Shown here in pieces: positions 19,718 through 30,959 of a DNA stretch of 30,967 nucleotides (its first letter is position 1; each line of letters starts with the position of its first letter). Where the stretch lies: the NCBI GenBank assembly GCA_000695325.1, contig AVPN01000047.1, forward strand, positions 1 to 30,967, written 5' to 3'. Under the pieces are notes generated by a model, which was not told the origin of the DNA, ran no database searches, and worked only from the letters and a program-made list of their open reading frames with translations. Source of the DNA: Pleurobrachia bachei. Its lineage: Eukaryota > Ctenophora > Tentaculata > Cydippida > Pleurobrachiidae. The translations under genes and the position numbers were made by a program.

Positions 19718-22700
19718 ATGTTATCCATCCTTCTTTTTCTCCTTCCCCTGGTGTCCCAGGCCAGTAAACCAGTTACCTCAGTACTTCACGCTAACTGGGA
19801 ACATACTCCAATCATACTTGAGGCGAGGTGATTATAATCAGAATTTAACACTGGAGTTTGACAAACCAGTTATAAACATACTCCCCTCTTTCAGTGAGTT
19901 TATCGCAGAAGAAGACAATTCCTTGTTTTTCAAGTACCTAACCCGTGTCGGGGGATCATCAGAACAGACCCATGAAGGTAATTTAAAATCTTTCATTCTT
20001 ATTTTGCAGTTTGCTTGCTTTTCATCTTCTGCAGCTGTTGTCACAATTCCGTACCACCGGCACACTTTGTCTCAAGACATGTGTGTGCCGCGCGAAGGGG
20101 CCAAGATGGATAAAGCACAACACTCAGCATTTCGATGGCGCGTGCCCTCTTGGATGAATTTTGATACGTAACCTCATGGGCCCCATTTTCCAGATATTTC
20201 CGAATTTACTCTTGGCCCAAATCCAAATTTTCTAATAATTAGGGCTTAATTATCTAATTAATTTGTTCCATTTCAGATGAGTATATCTGGGCTATGGCTG
20301 GGGCTGCAGATTTTCTGACTGAAGTCAGTGAATCTCTGCTCAAACTATCTCTTTCTCTCCGGCAATACTCTGCTCGAATACAAATGTACCAAGAGGTAGG
20401 AAACGCTTTTTACAACCAAAATTGTTTAAGTATAAACTTACGCTATGGTTCACTTTTTAAAAAATGTCCAGATTTGATTTTATCTAACTCATGTCGTTAA
20501 TTAACAAAGATCTCACTTTACTTCCTCTTTTCTCAGATTGCAGAAACAGCACTTGGAAAACTAGACTGTGACGTTTTCGTCCAAATAAACGGTCACGCTC
20601 AATGCTACACAACATCCCTCCCCACACCATCTCTCTACATTCCCCGAGTACCCCTGATCAAATTCGATCATATCTACCGTGACGACCCCTCTCTGCCCCA
20701 AGTCATTCTTTATTGTGACCTCCGAGAGGAGGATTGTATGACAGCACACGGGGACTTTGCGGGTCGAGCAGATCGGGGTGAGGTGGCGTATGTGTTCAGA
20801 CATTATTGTTACTTTACTGGTGATGGGAAGGTGACACTGAGTGGATATGGTGTTGAGCTGGCTGTAAAGAGCACTGAGTACACTACTGTCGATGATAGTA
20901 AAGTAAGTGTGATGTCCACATTGCAATTGTGACCTTACTGTTGTACTTACTCTTCGCTCCTCAGGGGACAAAACAAAGTTGATCTATACAGCTCCGACTC
21001 CCTCTCTCTCAATCGCGCCCCCGAACCCCGAACTAACTCCCAAATTTTCTCCCAGATAGAGGATGACGGTGCAGCCTCAAAGTCAGGAGGAGAAGACGAA
21101 TTTGAAGGGTTCAGATTCGGTTTCCTCAGAGAGAAGTATCCTGATAGTGTGGCTGACCTGAACAAACTGAAAGAGTTTCTAGTTGATGCTAAAGATGCGA
21201 TGAAACCTTTGAAAGCTTGGCAGATTTCTGAACTAGGTCGGTACTTCTCCCTTTTTGTTTATTTAACATTGTTCCCGTTGTACATTCTCCCCTCACATAT
21301 TTAGCACATGTTGGGAGGTGCTAAACACACACACACACACACACATATTCCCCTCCATCCAGGTATGCAGGCTGCCCAGAAAGTGGTGTCTGCCCCGGGA
21401 GAGGAGCCCCTAGCTGTCCTTGCCAAGTACTCTCAGAATCTTCCCTCTCTGGCTAGAAGCCTCAGCAGAACAGCCGTGACACCTGAACTTAGGAAGGAAA
21501 TCAAAGAGGTATAAAGAGGGTGATTTAGAACCTTCTTTAACAGGATCTGAATTCTGAGCTAGTCAAGTGAGGATGCAAATATCATTCAAAGTTGTTATAT
21601 TCAAGTCATAATAATCTAACCCATGTTCACTATTCTTCAGAACCAGGAGGTACTACAGCGATACAATGTTAAGGAGGGGGACAGTGTCCTGCTACTAAAT
21701 GGGATGCTAATTGACCTGGAGAACGCTGATCCTTTTAGGTAACACACACAGTACCTCGCCCCACACCTGGCTAAACATTTTGGGCATAGAGATTAGATAA
21801 TAGGCATACAAATTGAAATACCGCTGGATGAAATGGATTGGATTTGGATACTACTTACTTTGTTTCTAACCATATTTTCTCCGTTAGTCTGCTGAAGAAG
21901 CTCAAATCAGAAGCCAAAACAGTGGGTGGACTTAGTTCTCTAAAAGACGTTGGCTTCTCTGAAGTTAATAATTTGCTGAAATCAGACCTTTATAAGAAGG
22001 GTATCAAATACGGAATTGATATGCGAGATCCTGGTAAGTAAGGGAACGGTAATGAGATTCTCACATTGTTGATTAGATACTACGCGAGACATAATGTGAT
22101 CATAAGATTGTGTCTCGCGTAGTATCAACAATTTAATCGAACATTGCTAAATTGTACCAAACTTGTTGTTTAATCCTTTGTTGGAACTATCATGTGTGAA
22201 CAAACAGTAAATGAACAGTTGACTGTGTCTTTGTTCGAACCTCTCTCCTCCTCTCAGCTGTCCTCTACATCAACAACCTCGAGAGAGACAGGGACTACCA
22301 CCACTGGCCCCGAGATCTCCACGAACTTCTTCGTCCCAGTTACCCGGGAATGCTGAAACACCTCCGGAGGAATATTAACAATGTGGTGATGGTTGTGAAG
22401 CCAAGCGATCCGAGGAGCGGGGTTCTGTTTAGACTGGCGGCACTGTTGTTGGAGAATAGTACTCCCGTTAGAATAGGTAACTTGAGTCAAATAGAGCGTG
22501 ATAATTAGTCCCCCTTCCAAAATTATGACTCTTGCCTCTATCTAACCGCTTCCGGCTATTCCTTTTCTCACTCCCTCTTCACCTTTTCTTCACCAGGTTT
22601 TGTGGTAACTGGTTCTGAACCGATCGATGTTTTGTATGGTGCAGCTGTTAACCACCTTCGTCCTAGTTCCACTGACAGTCCTGTGCTGAGAGAGTTTATC

Positions 22701-25700
22701 ACTAAGGTAAGACACTGTCAATGATCGGGTGACCTGTGTCTTTGGTTCAGGGTAGGGACTAGGGTGTCACGGAAGTAGATGTTGCACATGAAGTGTTTCA
22801 GATGCAAATCGATTTTTTAAACCCCCAATTTGCAGTATTTCCTTCTCCTAATATAATCCTAATGCTTCCAGTTAGCTGAGGATGGTATTACAGAAGCCAC
22901 AATCAAATCAGAGTTATCAGAATCAGCAAGTGTGAAGATAAACGATCAGTTTTTGGCAGATAACAGTGCTCTTTTAGATGCTGGAAATAACTTTATCGAA
23001 ATGTCAGGTTTGGATAGAAATATCATCATGATCACGATACAGTATGACATGATTTTCTAACAACAGAGTTTTGTATGTTTCACTGTGTTTCAACCTTTAC
23101 TTTACGGAGCAAAGTGAGAGAGGGTCGAGCTAAGTTACAATTCATGAACTCAACACTCCATTGTCCAGGTGTATCAGCCAACAGTGTGATAGTGAATGGT
23201 GTTGTGTTGGACAACCTGGAGGGTATTGAGGAATCTCTCTTGAACACCCTACAAAACCAACTTCCCAAACTGCAACGTGCCGTCTACATGGGAGAGGTAT
23301 AGTTATTAGTTTTCTCTTCTTACATTGGAGAGGTAGATGCTAGCTTGAACTGATGTTAGAGTTGGTTTAACCAGGAATTACTATTAGTAAAAAGTGGTGC
23401 AATCAATCATGGTTCAGACGATTTCGACTGAATGATGTCAGATTTTGTAATTACAGCCCCCATGCAGTGACATTACATAATTCAACCAAAATCGTCCGAA
23501 ATTTGAATGATTTATAGTATAGAGCTGCAAAATCTTTCTAAGTATGTATATTAAACAGGAACCGACCCAATCAGGAAATACTAATGACTGGTCCCTGATT
23601 GGCTGATAACCAGTCACGTGACCTAACTGACGAGTTCTGATTGGTTGTTTACTTGTTTCGGTCAGTTCCTGGTCTATAATAAACCCTCCACCCATGCAGG
23701 TACGGGATGGTATGGATCTTCTTGATTGGTGGATGAGTAGTGAGAGCATTGTATCCAGATATAACCCTGATATACTGGATCAGAACAAGGGATACACCGT
23801 CACCTTATCCAACCTTGCAATTGGTATGTTACAATGTGGGAGACCCTCGCGCAGAGCTTGCCCGATGCCCACTCTGTGATCTAAAATCCAGAATGAACAA
23901 CACAACTTCTCGCTTGCCTAGCTAGACTCTGACGCATGAATGGCCTAGCGGCCTCACCAATCGGAGCTCGCAAAACGAGGGTTGAGCTAGGCAACCAATC
24001 GTGTGGTCTGAAAGAGATGTCAAGTGTCAACTCAGTCTGATGTGGAAGTAAAACTTTCGATTAAAAAGCCATTTCCAAGAAAGCCAAACATGATTAAACA
24101 TGTGCGTCGAGAAATAAATAAATCTAATAGAGAAATAAAGAACTACATACTCCATCAGATGAACTTTATGAGAAGTTTGACGAGCTACTCCGATATTCTA
24201 TCTGGTTGGGTGGAGATCAGAGTCTGCCTGTTTCCATGACAATCATTGCTGGGGGAGACTCAGATGGCCTACTGACTACTGTCCTGGACTCTTTGAGCAA
24301 GGTAGGAGTTCCCGATCCTCAACAATTTAGCCCAGAGTTTTTCTACCTCAAATATCCTAAAATGTATCCCATCTTCAGTTGACAAAGACAAGAGTCTCAT
24401 TCATCTTCGCCGCTGATACTGATGCGAGTTTCGCCCTATACTCCGCCCTCTCTGGCGGGGAGAGAGATGTCGAGAAGCTGAGGGAAGCAGTTCAGCAGGC
24501 TAGCGGAAATGGAGATCGAGCTGCTTTCGCCGAACTTGTCAAGTAAGTGGATGATATCTATATTCAGTAGATCTCTCCCTTTTGACTTTCTTGTTCCGAC
24601 TTTTTTACCTCAAAATTTCACCCCAAAAGCTCGGCTTTTGTTTATGGAATCTAGAAGTAGACCTATGAGATCTAGAAGTACACCTATGGGATGTAGAAGT
24701 GAACTTCTCCTCTAATCCCACCTCTTCAGGTCCCACTCTGAAGTAGCACGTGTTATCCTACATGCTACATCATCAGCTATTCTCTGTAATGGTCGTGTTG
24801 TTACCCCATCCTCCCCCATTACGGGTCAAGACTTGATCCTACTGGAAACAATTGAACTACGACTTGGAGCTGGTAGGTTTTGTTTGTTAGTGATGCGATT
24901 CAAGGAGTCTAACTCCCCGGTCTAAAAGTGCTAGGTCCTTTGATTCTGAGTTAACTTTAATCTAACGGTCTAGACAGATATTTCTCAAAATAACCAGGAA
25001 ATCTAGAGTCTAGACCGTGAGAGCAAGACTTCCTGTGTTTCTCGCTCACCGCATAACCCCGCATAACCAACCATTTATTGGACTACTAGGAACCAACCCT
25101 CCTCAGACAAGATAGCAGAGATATTGGGCAGTACCGCTGAATCAGATACGATAATGAGGGCTGCTTCTATTCTGAGAGTTCAGGAAGAAGCTACAAAGAG
25201 GATCTCTTTCCCGGAATTGAAAACTGAACACTCCGCTGTGAAGATTCCCGGTGAAGGGCCCTTTCAGGTTAGGATATTTGGTGATCCAGATTAGAATCTG
25301 AGGTCCAGATGCAGCTCAGAGGAAGATGGATAACCTAGCCCAATTTTTGCAAATACAGAAGATGAACATTGAACATTCGATTTAAATAACCCGAACTAAT
25401 AGCCCTTCCATGTCAGGTTGAGGCAGTTTTGGATCCTCTTAGTAAGGGAGCCCAGCAGATCAGTCAGATTCTAGCAGTTCTTCACCAGGCGAAACTTATC
25501 AGCCTTACCATCTTCCTAAATCCAATCGGTAAGTTATCAGTTTGTTTGTTGGTCTGTCAATTGGTCTGTCAATTTGTCGATCGGTAATACCGACTCGGTA
25601 TGGCTATTGGTCTGTTTGCTTGAAAGATAACTGACAAACAAACAAACATAGTTTGTTGTCCTCTTTGTCCGTACGTGTGTTTCTATTGTCGGATGTGGGA

Positions 25701-28700
25701 CGCGTGCACAACCACACGAGTCCATGTTAGTATTTGAGGGTGTGTTTATTGCTTGCTTCTCTTCTTTCTTTCCATGTCTATCTCTCTTGTTCTCGCTCGC
25801 TCAACCTCTAATCACTGAAATGAACAAACCAACACACATATTCGAAATATTCTCTCTGTGTCTCGACTCTCAGACATACCCATGGATATTAATATTACTG
25901 TCCTGCAAATATATCTACAGACACCCGTGCTAAAACTACCATACATTATCACAGTTCATACGGTGCTCCGAGTTCCAACACCGGTATAATACTACCATAT
26001 AATTATATAGGTCTGACACCTCCTCACTCCCTCTCAGAAAAACTATCGGAGATCCCAGTACAACGTTTCTACCGGTACGTCCTGGAGCCGGAACTCCGGT
26101 TTGACAAAGAGACGGGTGAGATCGCAGAGGTTGGATCACATTTCACTGACCTCCTACCCCATCTTCTCCTGACTATGTCCCTCTCCACTCCTGTTAATTG
26201 GATGGTGGCTTCCACTAACAGCCCCCATGATCTTGATAATATCCGACTAAATGATGTCAAGGATGGTGAGTTAAACACTTCCTCCCTGATTTGTCATGGT
26301 TGCTATGGTTACCTATTTTGGTTACCAGGTTATGCAGTAGCCATCACAAAATTCAACCAATATGTATCCTTTCAATAAGCTTCTTCGGAAGGGATACATA
26401 TTAGTTTAACGATGGAAGAAGCTCTTCCATGGTTCACATTTCAGTAACCATTGTTACACATTTCACTAACCATAGTTACACATTTCAATAATCATGGTTA
26501 CACATGGATCATGGTTCAGTAACCATTGTTACACATTCCGATTACCATGACAACAACCCACTTCCAGGAGTGCACGCTGAGTATACCCTTGATTACCTAG
26601 TAATTGAAGGGCACTCCCACGACCCCCTACGTTACAATAATCCCACCAAGGGTCTTCAGTATGATCTGGTGTCAGGGGAGAGGAGACATGATACCATTGT
26701 TATGGCAAATCTGGTATGTGCAAAACGAGAGAAAGAGAGAGATGTGCAAAATAAAGCGGAGGAGAGAGATAGAATGGAAGCAAAGCAGAGAATTCAATTA
26801 TGTATTGTAGGTATCTCAAAACATATTAGATCTGCTATTCTAACCACTGCCTTTCCAGGGATACTTCCAACTGAAAGCTGGGCCAGGCGTGTGGAGACTC
26901 TCTCTCCGTGAGGGTCCCAGCAGGGAGATATATCAGATAACGGGTGTTGATGGTCCTGGTGATCTAAATGAGGGTACTGGTGATGTTACTATTACTGTGG
27001 GAGATCTTACCAGCACTTTTATCACTGTCGATGTGAGTATGGTGTAGGAAATACTGGTCCCTGATTGGTTGATACCCAGTCACGTGACCTAAATAACGAG
27101 TTCTCATTGGTTGTTTACTAGGTCGGGTCGGTTCCTGCTGTTGGGGTGATATAAACCTAATGTATACCGTTATTTGGAAGTCAGTTCCTGTTACTACACT
27201 AGTTTATTACCGTGAAGATTCTTTCTAATAAAGGGAAAATACAACTTGTTCTCTCGTTCTTATAACTCCAATTCCCACCAGGCTACAAAGAAGCCAGGAA
27301 TGCATGACAGAAGTATCTCTGCTGAAAATGAACAACAGCAGAAGCCCCCTGCTGAAGCAGGAGAGAGTGGGGATGGTGATGGTGGTATTTGGAGTTCACT
27401 TAAAAAGTAAGGATTAACACAACCCCTGTTTAAATGTAGAGTGTAGCCCAAACTAAAAAACCTCCAAAAATATAATTCTCAGTGATTAGTACAATTTGAT
27501 TTCTTAATTTCAGGATGTTTTCCTCCACGGTAGAATTGTACGTGTTCACTCCAGCATTATATTCTCCCATGCTGGATCCCCCTTCTTCCACAAAACATTA
27601 TTCCCTTTTTCCAATAACCACTAAACCAGCATTTCCCGCAGCATTCTCCATTCCGCAGAAGCGGAATGGTGTAATATTCACCGTTCACTTTTTAAAATAA
27701 AAGCATTCCCTCCGCACCTGCATGCTTCAGCTCGGCTTAGAAGTTTCTCCCCGGCAACCTAACAATATTCATCTATATTATAACTTCCTTCGCTATATCC
27801 CACTTTTCCCAACTACGCAACCCCCACCAAGAGAAGGCACAAAAAATAAAAGTAAAACTGTTCTGAGAACTGTAACATGCTCCATCACCCATCCCTCAGT
27901 CTCGTCGGAGGGGACAGTGCTAGTAGTGGTGGTAAAGTGAGCAGTACAAACGAAACAATCCACATCTTCTCCGTTGCATCGGGACATCTTTATGAACGGA
28001 TGTTGGGGTGAGTAATTAGCAGTTAATTAGCAGTTAATTAGCAGTTAATCAACTGAGTAATTAGTAGTTATTATATTGTTTTGCGAAGAAAATAGTTATG
28101 CAATCTCGTGCTCATGAGTGATACATTTAAATTCATACGTCTAATTAATTCCCAATTAATTCCATTGCCTAATTAACACTAATTACTCTCCAGGGTAATG
28201 ATGCAATCAGTGTTGGCCCACACCAAGAACCCAGTCAAGTTTTGGTTCCTTAAAAACTACCTCTCTCCCAAGTTCATCAACTCCATCCCAGCGCTTGCCA
28301 GCGCTCTCGGATGCGAGGTTGAGTTTGTGCAGTACCAGTGGCCAAGCTGGCTGACTGCACAGTCTGAGAAACAGAGGATTATCTGGGGGTATAAGATCCT
28401 CTTCCTGGATGTACTCTTCCCTATGAACCTCAAGAAAATCATCTTTGTCGGTATGTCCCGTATCCCGACACTGTGCCCTCTATCACATCCCGATATTTTC
28501 GCACTTTACACTCCCCTCCCCAATCAATTGACCCCTCCCCTCCCCCCCCACAGATGCTGACCAGATAGTCCGTGCTGACATGAAGGAGCTGGTAGATTTG
28601 GATCTGGGTGGGGCTCCCTACGGATACACCCCCTTCTGCGATGACAGACCCGAGATGGACGGGTTCCGATTCTGGAAACAGGGGTTAGTAGCAGGAACTT

Positions 28701-29757
28701 TATGAGGGGTGGAATATATCTGGTGGAAGTGACTTTAGACTAGTGATGTACTTATACTGTCTAATGAGAGAGTAATCAGGTGTCTTCTTGTCTCCGCCCC
28801 TTTCTCACCAATTAAGTGTTGAATTCCAACTTTACCTGTAGGTACTGGAGGAATCACCTGATGGGTAGGGCGTACCACATTAGTGCTCTGTATGTAGTAG
28901 ATCTACAGAGGTTCAGAATGATTAGTGCGGGGGATCGGCTCAGAGGACAATACCAGGTAATTGGTGATTAATCAATTAATTGGCGTCTCCAGTCTCTATA
29001 ATGGACTTATGACGGATTAGAAACTTTCTTCCAATTTTAAAATTGCATTGAGAATTTTGAAAAGCCTTGAAACCTTCATTATCTGATCTAACCCTCTTTC
29101 TTTTCCACCAGGGTCTCAGTCAGGACCCCAACTCATTAGCCAACCTGGACCAGGACCTGCCGAACAATATGATCCACCAGGTTCCCATTAAGTCACTGCC
29201 CCAGGAATGGCTGTGGTGTGAGACGTGGTGCTCAGATTCCAGCAAAGCTACCGCTAAAACCATTGATCTGGTGAGTGCGAGAAAAATAGCATAGATGAAT
29301 TAAGGATGACATATTCCCGAGTTTGGCTAGATAGTTTAGAAGCTGTGTGACGGCAGCTTGGCCCTACGTTAGGACCCAAATATACAGCTTGATTCTCTAA
29401 AATTAACAAGTTTCTCTCTCCCCCACCATAGTGTAATTGTAGTTCTCTAAATAAACAAGTTTCTCCCCCCCCACCCCCCCCACCATAGTGTAATAATCCT
29501 CAAACGAAAGAACCCAAGTTGGATCGGGCAATGAGAATAGCACCAGAGTGGAGACAGTATGATAGGAAACAGAAGGAGATCTTAGAAAAAGGTAACTAAA
29601 ATGATAATTCTTCAGTTCTATCTTTAATTTCCTGATCAATTAATTTCATCATAAGTACATCTTACTAATCCCTAAATTTTCAGCTGCCTCAAGTTCTCAA
29701 GTCAAAACGGAAAAAGATAAGCCAACTCTAAAGAAGGACACACATTCAGAACTTTAA
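19718..29757 (+). CDS. UGGT1: UDP-glucose:glycoprotein glucosyltransferase (UGGT)
   Basis: Thirty phase-consistent exons give 1452 residues (human UGGT1 ~1555). Exons begin 19718, 19895, 20277, 20537, 21056, 21363, 21641, 21888, 22258, 22597, 22872, 23169, 23700, 24159, 24379, 24730, 25107, 25417, 26011, 26568, 26859, 27282, 27514, 27900, 28194, 28554, 28842, 29112, 29489, 29684. UGGT is the ER-lumenal folding sensor that re-glucosylates misfolded N-glycoproteins for calnexin/calreticulin. A signal peptide ([15 protein letters not shown]) leads the thioredoxin-like sensor domains. Matching blocks include [32 protein letters not shown] and RYVLEPEL. The C-terminal GT24 domain starts near [15 protein letters not shown], with catalytic DADQ at 1260-1263, then YGYTPFC and [20 protein letters not shown]. 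The end, HSEL, is a KDEL-type ER retrieval signal. Whether it is orthologous to UGGT1 or to a pre-duplication gene is not decided. Confidence 0.96.
21327..21346. repeat. CA dinucleotide microsatellite
   Basis: About nine CA units in UGGT intron 5, just before the acceptor of exon 6. Confidence 0.8.
22066..22131. repeat. Long near-perfect inverted repeat in UGGT intron 8
   Basis: The right arm (22111-22131) TGTCTCGCGTAGTATCAACAA is matched by the left arm (22066-22091) except for a 5-nt insertion (TAGAT-like) in the left arm; 13 bp are uninterrupted. The loop is 19 nt. It looks like a small palindromic MITE. Confidence 0.75.
23556..23671. mobile_element. MITE-like element with TIR CAGGAACYGACC, copy A
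   Basis: A 116 bp element in UGGT intron 12. The left end CAGGAACCGACC and right end GGTCAGTTCCTG are inverted repeats with one mismatch. The body holds GGTCCCTGATTGG, CCAGTCACGTGACCTAA and CGAGTTCT-ATTGGTTGTTTACT. A second copy is at 27045-27137. No coding capacity, so non-autonomous. Confidence 0.7.
23914..23994. repeat. Short inverted repeat in UGGT intron 13
   Basis: TTGCCTAGCT at 23914-23923 and AGCTAGGCAA at 23985-23994 are perfect inverted 10-mers bounding about 80 bp with ACCAATCGG inside. Possibly a MITE remnant; intron 13 is 335 bp. Confidence 0.5.
24965..25018. repeat. Perfect 11-bp inverted repeat in UGGT intron 16
   Basis: ACGGTCTAGAC at 24965-24975 and GTCTAGACCGT at 25008-25018 enclose 32 nt. 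Confidence 0.7.
26359..26402. repeat. Inverted repeat in UGGT intron 19
   Basis: AATATGTATCC and GGATACATATT-type arms enclose a centre with AAGCTTCTTCGGAAG. A separate palindrome, ATGGAAGA-AGC-TCTTCCAT, follows at 26412-26430. Confidence 0.6.
26431..26555. repeat. Minisatellite of ~22 bp units
   Basis: Four to five degenerate copies of ATTTCAGTAACCATTGTTAC followed by AC, in UGGT intron 19. Confidence 0.75.
27045..27137. mobile_element. MITE-like element, copy B
   Basis: Matches copy A from GGAAATACTGGTCCCTGATTGG through the right inverted end GGGTCGGTTCCTG, in the same orientation. The left terminal repeat is missing. Lies in UGGT intron 21. Confidence 0.7.
28009..28050. repeat. 11-bp tandem repeat AGCAGTTAATT
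   Basis: Three to four copies in UGGT intron 24, immediately downstream of the donor of exon 24. Confidence 0.75.
29376..29494 (+). repeat. 57-nt duplication of the UGGT exon 29 splice acceptor
   Basis: The block TTCTCTAAA...AACAAGTTTCTC, a C-rich tract, CACCATAG and TGTAAT occurs twice, with the two AGs at 29430-29431 and 29487-29488. The spacing is exactly 57 nt. Only the second acceptor leads into the conserved [12 protein letters not shown] sequence. Confidence 0.85.
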
Positions 29758-30193
29758 TTAGGGTGTTAATTAGAATGTACAGGGACGTATGTAAAATGAT
29801 CATAATTGCTACCCGTGATTACCATGGTAACCAAGATTCTGGTTGTCATAGTTACGTAGTATTTAAACAAGTATGACAAGAGTTTTTGCGTGTTATTTTA
29901 ATTTGATTTTACCTCATACATAATTATATAGATTAATATAATATTCTATTCTAAGGGTTATTTTTGTTATTATGTCTGTGTGGTATGTTGTGAGCTCTAA
30001 CAGCTCTTTCAGATATTACGAGAGATAATGGTTTAGTTTTCATTTAAAACCCGATCTCGTTTTCTAACTCACCTCTCCTCTCTCTTACGCTCTGATTCTC
30101 TCTTACCTCTACAGAATAGACACACATTACTTCCTTCTATTGTAACCAATATTTTCCAATACTACCCAATGTCTCCTCCAATTATAGCTCTCC
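29758..30193 (+). other. UGGT-EIPR1 intergenic region
   Basis: A 436 bp AT-rich stretch with no gene. It begins with the UGGT 3'-UTR, which has no perfect AATAAA that I could find, and ends with the pyrimidine-rich tract and AG (30186-30187) ahead of EIPR1. Confidence 0.5.
30186..30187 (+). promoter_or_regulatory. Candidate trans-splice acceptor of EIPR1
   Basis: GTCTCCTCCAATTATAG ends 6 nt before the EIPR1 ATG. No upstream coding exon is needed, as MDN lies where the family's N-terminus is expected. Confidence 0.5.
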
Positions 30194-30959
30194 ATGGATA
30201 ATATCCTGCCCAAGATTCATGGAATAGAGCATCGGTGTAGGGTTGTCTGTCCTCTGGAGGGAGAACAGGATGTGGTATCCTTCCTCGTCGGAACACAGTC
30301 AATGAAAAATGATAATGTGGTAAGGTCTCCCTTCTTTTTCAGCCCTTATCCCCTTTTTAGCTTCACAAGAAATTTGCCCCAATCCCCCGCCCTCCCTTCC
30401 CATGTGTTCCTCATCGCTCAGCCAATCAGACTCGAACACTTCTCCGTTCTTCCGAAGTTTATTCACTTTTATCCCTGCCCCAATCCCCATGGTAATTAGT
30501 CCTAATTATCATCCCCTCAGGTGCACCTATACGAGCTGGATGAAGAGTACGGAGAGTTGGGGGACATCAGTTACCCTCACCCTGAGGGAGAAATATGGCA
30601 CATCGCCAGCTGCCCCTCCACACGGGATCTCATCTCTACATGCCACTCACATGTCGCTGACCAGGTTAGAAGTTCCGTTAATTGGCGATAGAAGTGTCGA
30701 TTGAAGGGAGGTAGAGGAAAGGACCCTTCCTCTCTAAGAATTTTCATTTTATCGTACCAACTATCTAATTCCCCATTTTCTAGGTAAATCTGGTGTCGGG
30801 TGCGACAGTATGGCGGCTGGCAGGTTCCAAGGAGGAGCCCCAACTAGAGAGGATATCAGGGTTAGATGCCCATGAGGGTAGCCCTGTTAGGGCGACAGAA
30901 TGGGGTCCTGAGGGTTGTGAGGGTCAGCTGTGCTCTCTTGGTGATAGCAGTCTGATCAG
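30194..30959 (+). CDS. EIPR1: EARP- and GARP-complex-interacting protein 1 (EIPR1/TSSC1), partial
   Basis: Three exons are visible, 30194-30319, 30521-30664 and 30784-30959, in phase; the last ends at a GTAACA donor and the rest lies beyond the window. EIPR1 is a WD40 protein that binds the EARP and GARP tethers and helps endosome-to-Golgi and dense-core-vesicle traffic. The family N-terminus is clear: IHGIEHRCRVV, VSFLVGTQSMKNDNVVHLYE (human FLVGTQSLKYDNQIHII), EGEIWHIASCPSTRDLISTC (human [20 protein letters not shown]) and a TVWRL blade end. The first 148 residues are present of about 390 in human. Confidence 0.93.
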
